A stretch of DNA of 64,000 bases from assembly GCA_019637955.1 (NCBI GenBank), contig JAHBUS010000005.1:62001-126000 (forward strand). Reading direction: 5' to 3'. Source of the DNA: Pseudobdellovibrionaceae bacterium (GTDB taxonomy: Bacteria > Bdellovibrionota > Bdellovibrionia > Bdellovibrionales > Bdellovibrionaceae). Below the pieces are notes generated by a model. That model made no database searches, had not been told where the DNA came from, and worked only from the letters and a program-made list of their open reading frames with translations. The translations under genes were made by a program, and so were the position numbers. The first letter of the stretch is position 1, and every line of letters starts with the position of its first letter. Below are positions 17,842 to 26,246 of the stretch, in pieces.

Positions 17842-20064
17842 CTACATTCCCGGAGGCATATTTTTGATGCGGCCTGAGTTTCCGGCGCCGCCGATCTCTT
17901 GCTCGTCGACGAGGAACTGCTCGTCCATCAACTTCACGGAGTACCCCGCGCGGCCGCCCGCCATGCAGTTGCCAGGCACCGCTTTGTCGACGTCTTCAGG
18001 TGAACCGGAGATAATCGCCGCGTCTGGGCAGTTGCCGAAACGCTCCTCATCCATCACATAATCTCCAGGAACCTTGGTGTGCCAGTTCGTGAGGAGCTCA
18101 ACAAAGGCTTTCGCCGGATCTTTTCCGCGTCCGGCGACATAGGTGAGAGCTTCGTTGTAATCAAGAGTGTTGTCGGCCAGGGCACGCGCCATCTGATCTT
18201 TGACGGAAAAGGTGTTCCACGGAGCGGACGCATCTTTGCGGTAGCCCAAATCTCCCCGCACGTGAAGTCCCGAGAAGTCCGAGCGTTTTTGAATCCGCTG
18301 TGCGTAGGTCCGCCACCAATAAGGCTCGATTGAGTAGTTGGCGACATCGAAGTTATCGGGAATGATCGCGCCAATTTCGACGTCGCGCTGCCCAGGCGGA
18401 CTGCCATTGTTCCACGCCAGAATATCGCCATGATTGTCGGGCGCACTGATATCTGAATTTCCACCGAGCAAGTGCGTGAACCAAGAGAAACTCATGAGCG
18501 GCCGATGGGCCGGACCGTTTTTCATGAAGATCGCCTTGTGCATATGACCCATGGTCATCGTGGACTTCACGCCGATGGTGTCGCCCACGTACCTCGAATG
18601 GTCCACCCGCAAGAAGTCGTCATTGGCATTGACGGTGCCTTCGCCGGGGCTCGCGCGCGGCGGCAGGGTTTTGTCGATCTGGTCCTCACGTCCCCCCACC
18701 GATTTCGGAGAACTTTGCGGCCAAGATTTGTAAAACCAAGGTCCAATTTTTCCGCCAAACGGTTTGGCGTAAGCGGTCGCCTTAAGCGTGACACCGCCGA
18801 AAGGTGAGAACGGAATTTTGGGTCTCGTCGTCGCGCTGGTCTTGACGTAAGCCATGCACCACGGATTTTTTTCGTAACCGATGGTGGTGTGAAACATCCG
18901 CGCCTGAGGCGTGTCGATATTCACGGGATCTTGAACGTAGCTTTGAATGAATTGAACCAGCTCGGGCGCCAGCCGATCCCGGTAATTTGGCAAACCATCT
19001 TGCCCGGTGGCGTTCATAATTTTAATTCGGAATTCGACGGCATCTCCACCCTCACCGCGGCAATAACCGTCGAGATAGGCGTAGAGCGGTTTCACGAACA
19101 TTTCCTGCAACCAGGCGGGCGGCGTTCCGTCATCGTCTTTTTGGCCGCCGCAGCCACCCGCGGCCAAGCTGTTGAAGAATTCGAAAGATCCTCCGTTGCC
19201 CGTGCCCGTCGTGGGATCGATGCTCGCCTGATTTTGGTACGTGAGATTTTTCCAGAACGTATTCAGCGCCCCCGTGCGCGCCGACTCCCCGTCCAGATCT
19301 TTAAAGTCCTTCTCATCGTAGCTGATGCTATTGGCGAGCTTGTTCATCACCCGCTTGCGATTGGCGACGTCATTTTTAAAGGCAAAAATATACCGGCCCA
19401 ACGCGTACCAGTTGAGCGCCGATCGATCCTCGCAACTTCGGGTGACCCGCTCATTCGCCAATTGCGAGATCGCGTCGACCGCGGACGTCACACCCGGTAA
19501 GGTTGCCGAGAGAAGACCCGCGAGCAAGCTGGATCCGAATGGCTGACCGGGCAGCGTGATCCGAAGGCCCGAACACATGTCGTTGCAATAATCCTCACGG
19601 TAATTCGGCGTGGAGTTCATGATTTCCCACGCCGAATAATTGATGCAGAAGCTCGCGGGGCAACGGTATTCGGAATCCGTGTTCGCGCTCGCGCGTAAGG
19701 TGTCGTTTTGGGTGTTAAAGGGGGCGTCTTGAGAACGGTTTCCGGCCATCCCGATGCCACGGTAGCGGTAGGCCATGAGTTTCCATGACTGACGGATCTG
19801 ATAGTTGACGTGGGAAAGCGCGTTCATCACTTCGGCCTGTTTCATGGCACCGTAGTAAGCCGCCAAGTCCACCGAGTTTTGCAGATTGATCTTGTGGTGA
19901 ACGAGCAAGCCCACATTGACGACCATCGCGAAGAAAATAAAAAGGACCTGAAAGATCAGGGCCGCGAAGATCGCGATCTGGCCTTTTCCGCCGACTTCAT
20001 TTCGGCCAAATGGCGCACGGAAAAGTGCCAAGATTTTCAGGGCAAGAATTCGAATCCAGTTCAT
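17842..20064 (-). CDS. TadG/TadE-like membrane-anchored exported protein
   Basis: 740 residues. The N terminus has GGKGQIAIFAALIFQVLFIFFAMVVNVGLLVHHKINLQNSVDLAAY: a short cytoplasmic lead, one membrane segment (about 30-55) and the alternating helix typical of TadE/TadG pseudopilin-like proteins of Tad/Flp systems. The remaining 680 residues are extracytoplasmic, aromatic- and Gly-rich, with many Cys in the first half (such as YRCPASFC and YCNDMCSG), suggesting disulfides. The start ATG at 20064 has no strong ribosome site. The closely spaced next gene is also exported. No tadA, rcpA or flp gene is adjacent; a separate TadB/TadC-like pair occurs at 47961-49123. Confidence 0.72.
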   Translation of the reverse strand: MNWIRILALKILALFRAPFGRNEVGGKGQIAIFAALIFQVLFIFFAMVVNVGLLVHHKINLQNSVDLAAYYGAMKQAEVMNALSHVNYQIRQSWKLMAYRYRGIGMAGNRSQDAPFNTQNDTLRASANTDSEYRCPASFCINYSAWEIMNSTPNYREDYCNDMCSGLRITLPGQPFGSSLLAGLLSATLPGVTSAVDAISQLANERVTRSCEDRSALNWYALGRYIFAFKNDVANRKRVMNKLANSISYDEKDFKDLDGESARTGALNTFWKNLTYQNQASIDPTTGTGNGGSFEFFNSLAAGGCGGQKDDDGTPPAWLQEMFVKPLYAYLDGYCRGEGGDAVEFRIKIMNATGQDGLPNYRDRLAPELVQFIQSYVQDPVNIDTPQARMFHTTIGYEKNPWCMAYVKTSATTRPKIPFSPFGGVTLKATAYAKPFGGKIGPWFYKSWPQSSPKSVGGREDQIDKTLPPRASPGEGTVNANDDFLRVDHSRYVGDTIGVKSTMTMGHMHKAIFMKNGPAHRPLMSFSWFTHLLGGNSDISAPDNHGDILAWNNGSPPGQRDVEIGAIIPDNFDVANYSIEPYWWRTYAQRIQKRSDFSGLHVRGDLGYRKDASAPWNTFSVKDQMARALADNTLDYNEALTYVAGRGKDPAKAFVELLTNWHTKVPGDYVMDEERFGNCPDAAIISGSPEDVDKAVPGNCMAGGRAGYSVKLMDEQFLVDEQEIGGAGNSGRIKNMPPGM

Positions 20065-20223
20065 TGATCTTTAGTTTCCGTCGACGCCTGGCCTCGATCA
20101 AGGATTGCCCGCTCACCTCGACGTCGCCGCACGAAAGGTGCGCACCCCACCGATGTCTTTGACAGCCTTCAAGCCTCAAGTCAGACTGAAACGTGCGAAT
20201 TTCTCAACTCAAGGAGCCCGACG

Positions 20224-21126
20224 ATGGTCTGTCGAATCGCCCTCTGCCTCTCTCTCATTTTCTCGCAAAGCCTCGCCCATGCCGAAATTCTATTTGAAGG
20301 TTACTCCAAGATTCTTTCCGGCGGCGTTCACGTCGGATACACCATCAGCCGTTACGAATTCGATCCCAAGAAAAAACAGTTCATCTCTACGAGCCTCGTC
20401 AAAACCAACGAGGCGGGCGGCGGCATCACTGAAGGCCTGAAAGCTTACGCGACCGACGATCTGAAGCCTCTTTCGTATTCCTACACATCGGTCATCGGAA
20501 AGACTGCGAAAACCATCGATGCCAAGTTTGAAAAAGGCAAAATCATGGCCGTCGTTCGTGATGGCGGCAAAGAAGAAAAGATTTCGAAAGACATCCCCAA
20601 AGGCAGTTTCTTAAGCATGTTCCTCGTTTACGTCATGCTCAAAAGCCCCCAAGGCTTGAAGCCCGACACCAAATACGACTACCAATCGATCGCCGAAGAA
20701 GAGGCGTCCTTGGTCAAGGGCGTTGCCGCGATCAAAAATCAAGAGGACCTCAACGGCTTCAAGGTTTTCAAGATCATCAACGATTTCCGCTCGACCCAAT
20801 TCATTTCCTACGTGAATGAAAAGGGCGAAATTTTGATGGTGCGCGCGCCGGTTCAAGGGATCACGACCGAACTCGTCGCTCAGCCCTCGACCGCGACCAA
20901 CAACATGCAAGTGCCCACTTCGTTGATTAAAAAACTTTTCGGCGATGTTCCGACGGGACAAAAAAACGAAGTTTCCAAAGCCAATCATGCGGCCCCCGCC
21001 AAGCCTCAGCCCGCCCCGATGAAGAATGACCCCAAGGCCACCAAACAACAAGGCGTGGCTCCGGGACAAGGTTTGCATCTCAAAGGCGGCGCCGCCGAGG
21101 GCGAAGGAGCCCCCGATGCGAAATAA
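20224..21126 (+). CDS. Secreted protein of unknown function upstream of nagZ
   Basis: 300 residues with a signal peptide (LCLSLIFSQSLAHAE, cleavage about 20-22). The mature part begins ILFEGYSKILSGGVHVGYTI and reads as a beta-rich periplasmic domain of about 200 residues, followed by a Lys/Pro/Ala-rich flexible tail (AKPQPAPMKNDPKATKQQ). It resembles DUF3108-like periplasmic proteins in general character, though I cannot confirm the family. Its end overlaps the nagZ start by 11 bp, so the two are probably co-expressed, which hints at a cell-envelope role. GGAG lies about 8 bp before ATG at 20224. Confidence 0.7.
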   Translation: MVCRIALCLSLIFSQSLAHAEILFEGYSKILSGGVHVGYTISRYEFDPKKKQFISTSLVKTNEAGGGITEGLKAYATDDLKPLSYSYTSVIGKTAKTIDAKFEKGKIMAVVRDGGKEEKISKDIPKGSFLSMFLVYVMLKSPQGLKPDTKYDYQSIAEEEASLVKGVAAIKNQEDLNGFKVFKIINDFRSTQFISYVNEKGEILMVRAPVQGITTELVAQPSTATNNMQVPTSLIKKLFGDVPTGQKNEVSKANHAAPAKPQPAPMKNDPKATKQQGVAPGQGLHLKGGAAEGEGAPDAK

Positions 21127-22228
21127 GATCGGACAACTTTTTTTCATCGGCATTTCGGGCCACAGCCTGACCAACGACGAAAAGAAATTCATCGTCGAGA
21201 ACAATATCGGCGGCGTGGTTCTGTTTTCGCGCAATGTTTCGACCGTCGAGCAGGTGCATGATCTCTGCACCGAAATTCAGGCTCTACGCCATCAGATGCC
21301 CGACAAAGCCCCGCTTTTTATCGCCATCGATATGGAAGGAGGCCGCGTTGCGCGTCTGCGAGCTCCGTGGACGCTCTGGCCTCCGCTCAAACATCTGGGC
21401 GATATCGACTCCCCCACTCTGTCTTTTCACTTTGCGCATTCAATGGGGCTTGAGCTGCGCGCGGTGGGCATCAATCTGGATTTTGCTCCTTGCATCGACA
21501 CCTACACCAATCCGAAGAACACCATTATCGGCGACCGCGCGATCAGCACCGATCCCGAAATGGTCGCCAAACATGCCTCGGCCTTGGTTCGAGGCTACAT
21601 GAAGTCCGGCGTGATTCCGTGCGCGAAGCACTACCCCGGCCACGGCCACACCTTGGTGGACAGCCACGACGACCTTCCCGTTGAAGATCTCGATCCGCAG
21701 CGCATGCGCGATGTGGAACTCAAGCCCTTCGCGCGCGCCTTCCGCTCGCGCGTGCCGATGGTCATGACCGGACACCTCAAGTTTCCGCAAGTCGATCCTG
21801 AATGGCCCGTCACTTTGTCCGAAATTTTTCTCAAAAAAATCGCCCGCGATGAAATGCGCTACAAGGGCTTGATCATCACCGACGATCTCGACATGAAGGC
21901 CATGGCCATTCACTACGATGCAAAGAAAATCCCCGTGCGCTCGCTCCAAGCGGGGGCGGATCTCCTGCTTTATTGCAATGAGCCCGAATCTCCGCCGAAA
22001 GCTTTCGCCGAAGTTGAAAAAGGACTTCGCGATCAGGCCATCGCGGCCTCTCACGTCGAAGATGTGCACCAACGGGTGCTGGAACTCAAAAGCGAAATGC
22101 TCGCTCATCCCGATCCGGGCCCTCTCGCGGAGGCTATTCGCATTATCGGAAATCCCGAGCACCAGCGCATTTCCCAGGCGATGAAAAACAATCAAGTTCC
22201 CGAGGGCCTCGTCTCTTCGGAGTCTTGA
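21116..22228 (+). CDS. nagZ: Beta-N-acetylhexosaminidase NagZ (glycoside hydrolase family 3)
   Basis: 370 residues. NagZ removes GlcNAc from GlcNAc-anhydroMurNAc muropeptides in the cytoplasm. Visible are the family-3 elements LFIAIDMEGGRVARLR, LDFAPCIDTYTNP, the loop CAKHYPGHGHTLVDSHDDLP containing the catalytic His and Asp region, and LIITDDLDMKAMA with the nucleophile Asp. ATG at 21116 is chosen because it follows GAAGGAG and begins the conserved core (KIGQLFFIGISG); the open frame reaches further up but inside the previous gene. No signal peptide, consistent with cytoplasmic recycling alongside anmK, amgK and murU. Confidence 0.93.
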   Translation: MRNKIGQLFFIGISGHSLTNDEKKFIVENNIGGVVLFSRNVSTVEQVHDLCTEIQALRHQMPDKAPLFIAIDMEGGRVARLRAPWTLWPPLKHLGDIDSPTLSFHFAHSMGLELRAVGINLDFAPCIDTYTNPKNTIIGDRAISTDPEMVAKHASALVRGYMKSGVIPCAKHYPGHGHTLVDSHDDLPVEDLDPQRMRDVELKPFARAFRSRVPMVMTGHLKFPQVDPEWPVTLSEIFLKKIARDEMRYKGLIITDDLDMKAMAIHYDAKKIPVRSLQAGADLLLYCNEPESPPKAFAEVEKGLRDQAIAASHVEDVHQRVLELKSEMLAHPDPGPLAEAIRIIGNPEHQRISQAMKNNQVPEGLVSSES

Positions 22229-22233
22229 TCGTC

Positions 22234-22260
22234 AAATTGCGCGACAGACCTGTCGAATTT
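22234..22260 (+). terminator. Possible weak terminator after nagZ
   Basis: CGACAG-AC-CTGTCG, a perfect 6-bp inverted repeat, flanked by AAATT on the left and AATTT on the right. The T tract is short, so termination efficiency is doubtful; a binding site for a dimeric protein is also possible. Confidence 0.3.
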
Positions 22261-22325
22261 ACAAGAACGTCCACGCCAAGTCGGGTGTTTTCACTCTGAA
22301 AACGGCCCCAAAATTGAAGGATTCT

Positions 22326-22344
22326 GGGCACCCAGGAGGTGCCC
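22326..22344 (+). promoter_or_regulatory. Hairpin holding the Shine-Dalgarno of the TonB-like gene
   Basis: GGGCACC-CAGGA-GGTGCCC forms a perfect 7-bp GC-rich stem ending one base before the ATG at 22345. The ribosome site AGGAGG (22334-22339) sits in the loop and the first two bases of the right arm, so folding would partly hide it. Confidence 0.55.
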
Positions 22345-23487
22345 ATGAGCGGTTCCAACCATTCTCAGAAAACAACCTACGCCGTCATGGGTTCAAGCCT
22401 TCTGCACGCCGGCCTGGTGATCGCCGTTTTAACCCTGCACATTCAGCCTTCGCCGGCGAAGCAAGAAATCGTCGAGATTCAATTCCACGAAACTGCGGAG
22501 GCCCCGACAAGCGCCCTGCCGATCGAAACCCCCACGCCCGAAGAGACTCAAGTTCCCGAAATCGCGCTGGAGCCGAAACTCCCCGCGGCGGTGAAAGCCG
22601 CGCCGGCACAAACGCTTCCCGCGAAAACCGTCTTGGCCAACACCACTTCGACGGTCGAAGTCCCCGAAGTGGTTGCCGTTCAGGCGTCGGAGCCGGCCGA
22701 GGGTCAAGATGATGAAGACTCGACCACGCAGAACCAACTCGCCGATGAAGCCGAAGCTGATGAGTCTCTCGAAAGCGCCGACATGTTCAACGACGACTCC
22801 GAAGTTCTCGCCGATCAGGCTAAAAACGAAGAGCGTGAACGCGCCGAAAGCGCCGCCAAGATGAGCGCGCTTCGTCAGGCCCAGAGCCGCGCCGAACTTG
22901 AGCGCGTTCGCGAAGCCCGAGAAAAAGCTCAAGAGGCGGCCCGCTTAAATGCGTCCAAAATCGCGGACGAAAACCGTCAGAAAAAAGCGCAGGCACAGGC
23001 GGCCGAACTCGCGGCGGCGGAAGCCCGCTATCAGGCCTCCGCCAAGGCGGCGGCTCAAGCGGCGGCGCAGGCAGCCGAAGCCGACCGCGCACAGGCCGCG
23101 GCGGCCGCGATGGCCAAACAAGGCGAACTGCAAGGCTCAAAAGGCGGCGCGAGCGAGCCTCATCAAGAGTCTTCCGTGCGCCCTCTTGAAGACATCAAGC
23201 AAATGCCCGGTAACGAACGCCCGATTTACGACGAAGACGATCGACTCGCGGGGCGCGGAGGCCAGGTGGTGTTCTACGCGTTCATCACGAATGCGGGACA
23301 GCCTTCAGATTTTAAATTGATTCAAAGTTCGGGACATAAGAGCTTGGACTTGAAAACGCTGAAAGCGATTCGCGGTTGGAAGTTCTATCCCGGGCAAGAG
23401 GGCTGGATTGAAATTCCGTTCCAATGGGACTTAAAGGGCGAGCCGACGGCTATCGGCGGCACCCTTCGCAAAGTCAGTCAGAAATAG
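22345..23487 (+). CDS. TonB-family energy-transducing protein with Ala/Glu-rich spacer
   Basis: 380 residues. An N-terminal membrane segment (VMGSSLLHAGLVIAVLTLHI, about 14-33) anchors it in the inner membrane. It is followed by a Pro/Glu-rich stretch (IETPTPEETQVPEIALEPKL), a long charged helix (about 160-265, ERERAESAAKMSALRQAQSR and many Ala/Gln repeats) and a C-terminal domain of about 80 residues (VVFYAFITNAGQPSDFKLIQ, then KTLKAIRGWKFYPG) typical of TonB/TolA C-terminal folds. ATG at 22345 with AGGAGG five bases upstream is preferred over an in-frame GTG at 22339 that overlaps the ribosome site. A role as TonB or TolA equivalent is inferred; no ExbB/ExbD neighbours. Confidence 0.75.
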   Translation: MSGSNHSQKTTYAVMGSSLLHAGLVIAVLTLHIQPSPAKQEIVEIQFHETAEAPTSALPIETPTPEETQVPEIALEPKLPAAVKAAPAQTLPAKTVLANTTSTVEVPEVVAVQASEPAEGQDDEDSTTQNQLADEAEADESLESADMFNDDSEVLADQAKNEERERAESAAKMSALRQAQSRAELERVREAREKAQEAARLNASKIADENRQKKAQAQAAELAAAEARYQASAKAAAQAAAQAAEADRAQAAAAAMAKQGELQGSKGGASEPHQESSVRPLEDIKQMPGNERPIYDEDDRLAGRGGQVVFYAFITNAGQPSDFKLIQSSGHKSLDLKTLKAIRGWKFYPGQEGWIEIPFQWDLKGEPTAIGGTLRKVSQK

Positions 23488-23498
23488 GCAAACTGAAA

Positions 23499-23633
23499 TT
23501 ATTTTTTGTCGCCGAACAGAACCGAAGCCGACTTGGTCGTGCCTTGGTTGCGGTTTTTCGCTTTTCGTTTCGCTCCCATGCGGGCATTGCGACGAGTGCG
23601 CTTCATTTCGGTAGCTTTGGTTTTCGATGCCAT
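23499..23633 (-). CDS. 44-residue highly basic protein
   Basis: ATG at 23633 with CCAGGAGT just upstream, and TAA at 23499. The product begins MASKTKATEMKRTRRNARMG and continues KRKAKNRNQ, ending SVLFGDKK: 16 Lys/Arg of 44 residues, few acids, no membrane segment. The strong ribosome site and conserved-looking composition make it a real gene. The length and charge suggest a nucleic-acid- or ribosome-associated protein, but I do not recognise it. It lies 33 bp downstream of the start-distal beta-barrel gene on the same strand and faces the TonB-like gene with an 11-bp gap. Confidence 0.72.
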   Translation of the reverse strand: MASKTKATEMKRTRRNARMGAKRKAKNRNQGTTKSASVLFGDKK

Positions 23634-23666
23634 GTGTAACTCCTGGGAACAAAGTGAAGTGTGGGG

Positions 23667-24512
23667 TTACCAAATCGGGAACGCCAAGTCAACCGTGTGC
23701 CGAGTGAAAGATTCCTGCTCCGGAGACGTTAAATAGGCGTAATGTATGCCAAAACGAGGGCCCGCGAAGCCTAAACCCGTTGTATAGACGTTGGCGGCCT
23801 CCTCATTTCGCCGTTGCGCCCCGATGCGGAAGATCACCCAACGGTTGAGGTAGGTCTCGAGCCCCAGGGAAGCGGTCGGCCGGTCCCAGCTGTTGTTGGT
23901 GGCCGAAAGCACATCAAAACGGGTCCGCAGAAAACGTTTGTAGATATAAGCCATCCCCACCGACATGCGGGGGCTCAGGCGCAACTCCTCAGGAATATTG
24001 GACTTTGCCCCCAACACGTTCTCAAAAACCGCGGCAAACCCGAGGTTTTCATTGAGGGTGTAGAGCGAACCCACGTCCAGATTGATCTGATTGAAACGCT
24101 CCTGCGGCTGCTGGTCGTCTTTGTAGCGAAGGCCGAAGCCCATCGCGAGTCCCGGAGAAATGAAGTTCCCAAAGCTGAGTTTGAAGTTTCGAGCGACCTG
24201 CTCCTCGGAGGCAAAGTCGACCTTGCTCTGCACAAAAGACAGCGCGGTCGGCACGACCGTGTCTTTCATGCTGTCGGTGATCGCGACGGCGAAATCCTGT
24301 CCGCGTTCATTTTGTTGGTCATTGGCCGTCGAATAACCAGCCGAGAAGAGATACCCCTTCAAAAATGCAAGGCTCGCGGGGTTCAAAAAGGGAGCGTCGG
24401 TGGATTCGACCGAAGCGCGTCCTGACTCGCCGGTGGCGGAGGAGACCGCGCCCACGTAAGCGCGCGCCGAGATCGACATCAGAAGCGAGAGCAAAAGAAC
24501 GAGCTTGGCCAT
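23667..24512 (-). CDS. Outer-membrane beta-barrel-like protein
   Basis: 281 residues with a signal peptide (MAKLVLLLSLLMSISARAYV). ATG at 24512 is preferred over one six codons upstream because GAGGTGA lies five bases before it. The mature part begins VGAVSSATGESGRASVESTDAPFLNPASLAF, reminiscent of FadL/PorV-like proteins whose N terminus includes a 'NPA' motif, and then alternates short amphipathic strands with turns and ends with aromatic/hydrophobic IW (HTVDLAFPIW), as barrel proteins do. Likely an outer-membrane protein of 10-14 strands; substrate unknown. The 44-residue basic gene follows on the same strand. Confidence 0.65.
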   Translation of the reverse strand: MAKLVLLLSLLMSISARAYVGAVSSATGESGRASVESTDAPFLNPASLAFLKGYLFSAGYSTANDQQNERGQDFAVAITDSMKDTVVPTALSFVQSKVDFASEEQVARNFKLSFGNFISPGLAMGFGLRYKDDQQPQERFNQINLDVGSLYTLNENLGFAAVFENVLGAKSNIPEELRLSPRMSVGMAYIYKRFLRTRFDVLSATNNSWDRPTASLGLETYLNRWVIFRIGAQRRNEEAANVYTTGLGFAGPRFGIHYAYLTSPEQESFTRHTVDLAFPIW

Positions 24513-24574
24513 GTTCACCTCAGGGAACATTCCAAGACTTCAACGCCCGCTTGTAAAGAGAATTCCGACCGCGA

Positions 24575-26113
24575 TCACTTCGTTCGGTAGCAGATCGAAA
24601 CGAAGGCCGGACATTCATTGCCGCCACCGCCCGGGCCGCAAGGTTTTGCTCCCGCTTGAGTCCAATCGTATTGGATGTACTTGCTCTGATCCTCGTCGCC
24701 CGAAGCGTAGCACTGGCCTCGTGACGCGGCCTTGTCGGTCGGCACCGCACAGAGATAGTTCGGATCGGTGTTGATCTCCCAGTATTCAGCCGGGAGCACG
24801 CGGCGGGCCATCGACAAGCGAAGCATATTGAGCTGCTGCGAGGGCGCCATGTTGGTGTTGACGGCATTCAAGCTCGTGATCGTCTGCACGGGACAAATGC
24901 GGCGCACGCCACGAATGATGGTGCCGGTCGATGTGCGGGCATCGCAAACGCCCGTTGTCTGACTGGGAATCTCCGGAAAAGCCGGGTTGTTCAAGTCGCG
25001 GCACGCCCGGATCGGACGGCCCGTCACGAAGTCCATGCGGTCATTGTGACGCACGATCGCGAGCGAGAAGCAGTCCCACTTGCGGCCGGTGTCGTTCGTC
25101 GACGAGATCACGCTGTTCAAAACCTGAACGGGCTTGGTCGCCATGTTGAGTTCTTCGATGCCGGCCAAAAAGTAGCTTTTCACGGGAGACGAGTGGTAGC
25201 TCGTCTCAAAAGACTGGTGACCCGCGTTCGCGCTCATCATGAAGCGATAACCTTTACCGTAGACCGTTTTGAAAGGGTCGCCTTCGGGACTCGCCAGCTG
25301 CGTGATGTCGCCGCCCATCGTGGAGTCCATGTAGCCCAAAGTGAGCGTCAGGCTTCCGTTGAGTTCGCTGTGGAGACGGTCGCGGTCGGTTTCGCTCTGC
25401 CCCCAAGACAACGAACCGGTCACCGCGCGCTGAGCGGGATCCAGGGCCGAGAAGAAAGACTTCTTCACCGTTCCCGAATTGCCGTTACGCAGTTCGTTCG
25501 TCATGTAGTTGGTCATCACCGAGCTGGTCAGGCTGGGCGAGATGTTTTTGTAGAGCTGGTAATCCCAACCGAAACCGCCCTGCATGCGCGAGCGGTCGGT
25601 GTAAATCAGAGCCATCGTGAGCGCGTAGTTTTGCGCCTTCGAAGTGCCGGCGATGGCCTGCGAGAGAATGTCTTTATCGTCTCGTAAGAATTTGGTTTTG
25701 ACGTGTTTGATAAAGTCGCCCGACAAACCGATGCCCGCTTGCAGGCGGCGCGATTGCTCTTCGGGATAAAGGCTGCCCGCTTGGAACATCACCGCGTACG
25801 GCATGTTGTCGTAGGCACCGGCACGAACGGAGTAAAAAGGGTTGCCGGAGTCGACGGGATCTTTAAAAGCCGCTTTGCCCGCCATGGGGCAGGTCATATA
25901 CGAAACGTGATTCAGAGTCGCATCGAACGGAAAGGGGGCCGAGCTGATGCGTTCGTCACCGGAGGCGTTGTTCAGAAGGGAGGCCGACGACAAGTCGCCG
26001 CCCGCATCAAAGCCTGCTTTTCCGCAGTTCTGAAAAAAGACCAACACTCCCAACATTCCTGCTAGGAGGCTCGCAATCGCCACAGATCGACGTCCAAAAA
26101 TAGGCCGAGACAT
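24575..26113 (-). CDS. Large lipoprotein of unknown function with FFQNC-type signal
   Basis: 512 residues. ATG at 26113 has AAGGGG upstream; a longer frame exists but lacks a ribosome site. The N terminus RRSVAIASLLAGMLGVLVFFQNCGKAGFDAGG looks like a lipoprotein signal with cleavage before Cys; the FQNC form departs from the usual L-A/S-G/A-C lipobox and, from memory, is common in Bdellovibrio. The mature part is largely polar with paired Cys (MTCPMAG, KWDCFSL, RACRD, GVCDARTS, RRICPV, NYLCAV, GQCYAS, KPCGPGGGGNECPAFVSICY), so disulfide-linked and extracytoplasmic. No catalytic motif recognised. It is divergent from galU. Confidence 0.72.
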   Translation of the reverse strand: MSRPIFGRRSVAIASLLAGMLGVLVFFQNCGKAGFDAGGDLSSASLLNNASGDERISSAPFPFDATLNHVSYMTCPMAGKAAFKDPVDSGNPFYSVRAGAYDNMPYAVMFQAGSLYPEEQSRRLQAGIGLSGDFIKHVKTKFLRDDKDILSQAIAGTSKAQNYALTMALIYTDRSRMQGGFGWDYQLYKNISPSLTSSVMTNYMTNELRNGNSGTVKKSFFSALDPAQRAVTGSLSWGQSETDRDRLHSELNGSLTLTLGYMDSTMGGDITQLASPEGDPFKTVYGKGYRFMMSANAGHQSFETSYHSSPVKSYFLAGIEELNMATKPVQVLNSVISSTNDTGRKWDCFSLAIVRHNDRMDFVTGRPIRACRDLNNPAFPEIPSQTTGVCDARTSTGTIIRGVRRICPVQTITSLNAVNTNMAPSQQLNMLRLSMARRVLPAEYWEINTDPNYLCAVPTDKAASRGQCYASGDEDQSKYIQYDWTQAGAKPCGPGGGGNECPAFVSICYRTK

Positions 26114-26246
26114 AAGAGATCCCCTTCCGTTTAGGCTAACACGTGCGCCGCAAGCCGCCAACGTCGACCAAAGACCTGATTCATTGTGAGACGCTCTCGG
26201 ACACTTAGGAGTTGAAGCGCGGCTCGATCAGTGGGAAAAAGTGGTC

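Noticed and set aside
23667-26113. Possible mobile or transferred island of exported genes
   Set aside because: No integrase, transposase, tRNA junction or direct repeat flanks it, and base composition looks like that of the neighbours.
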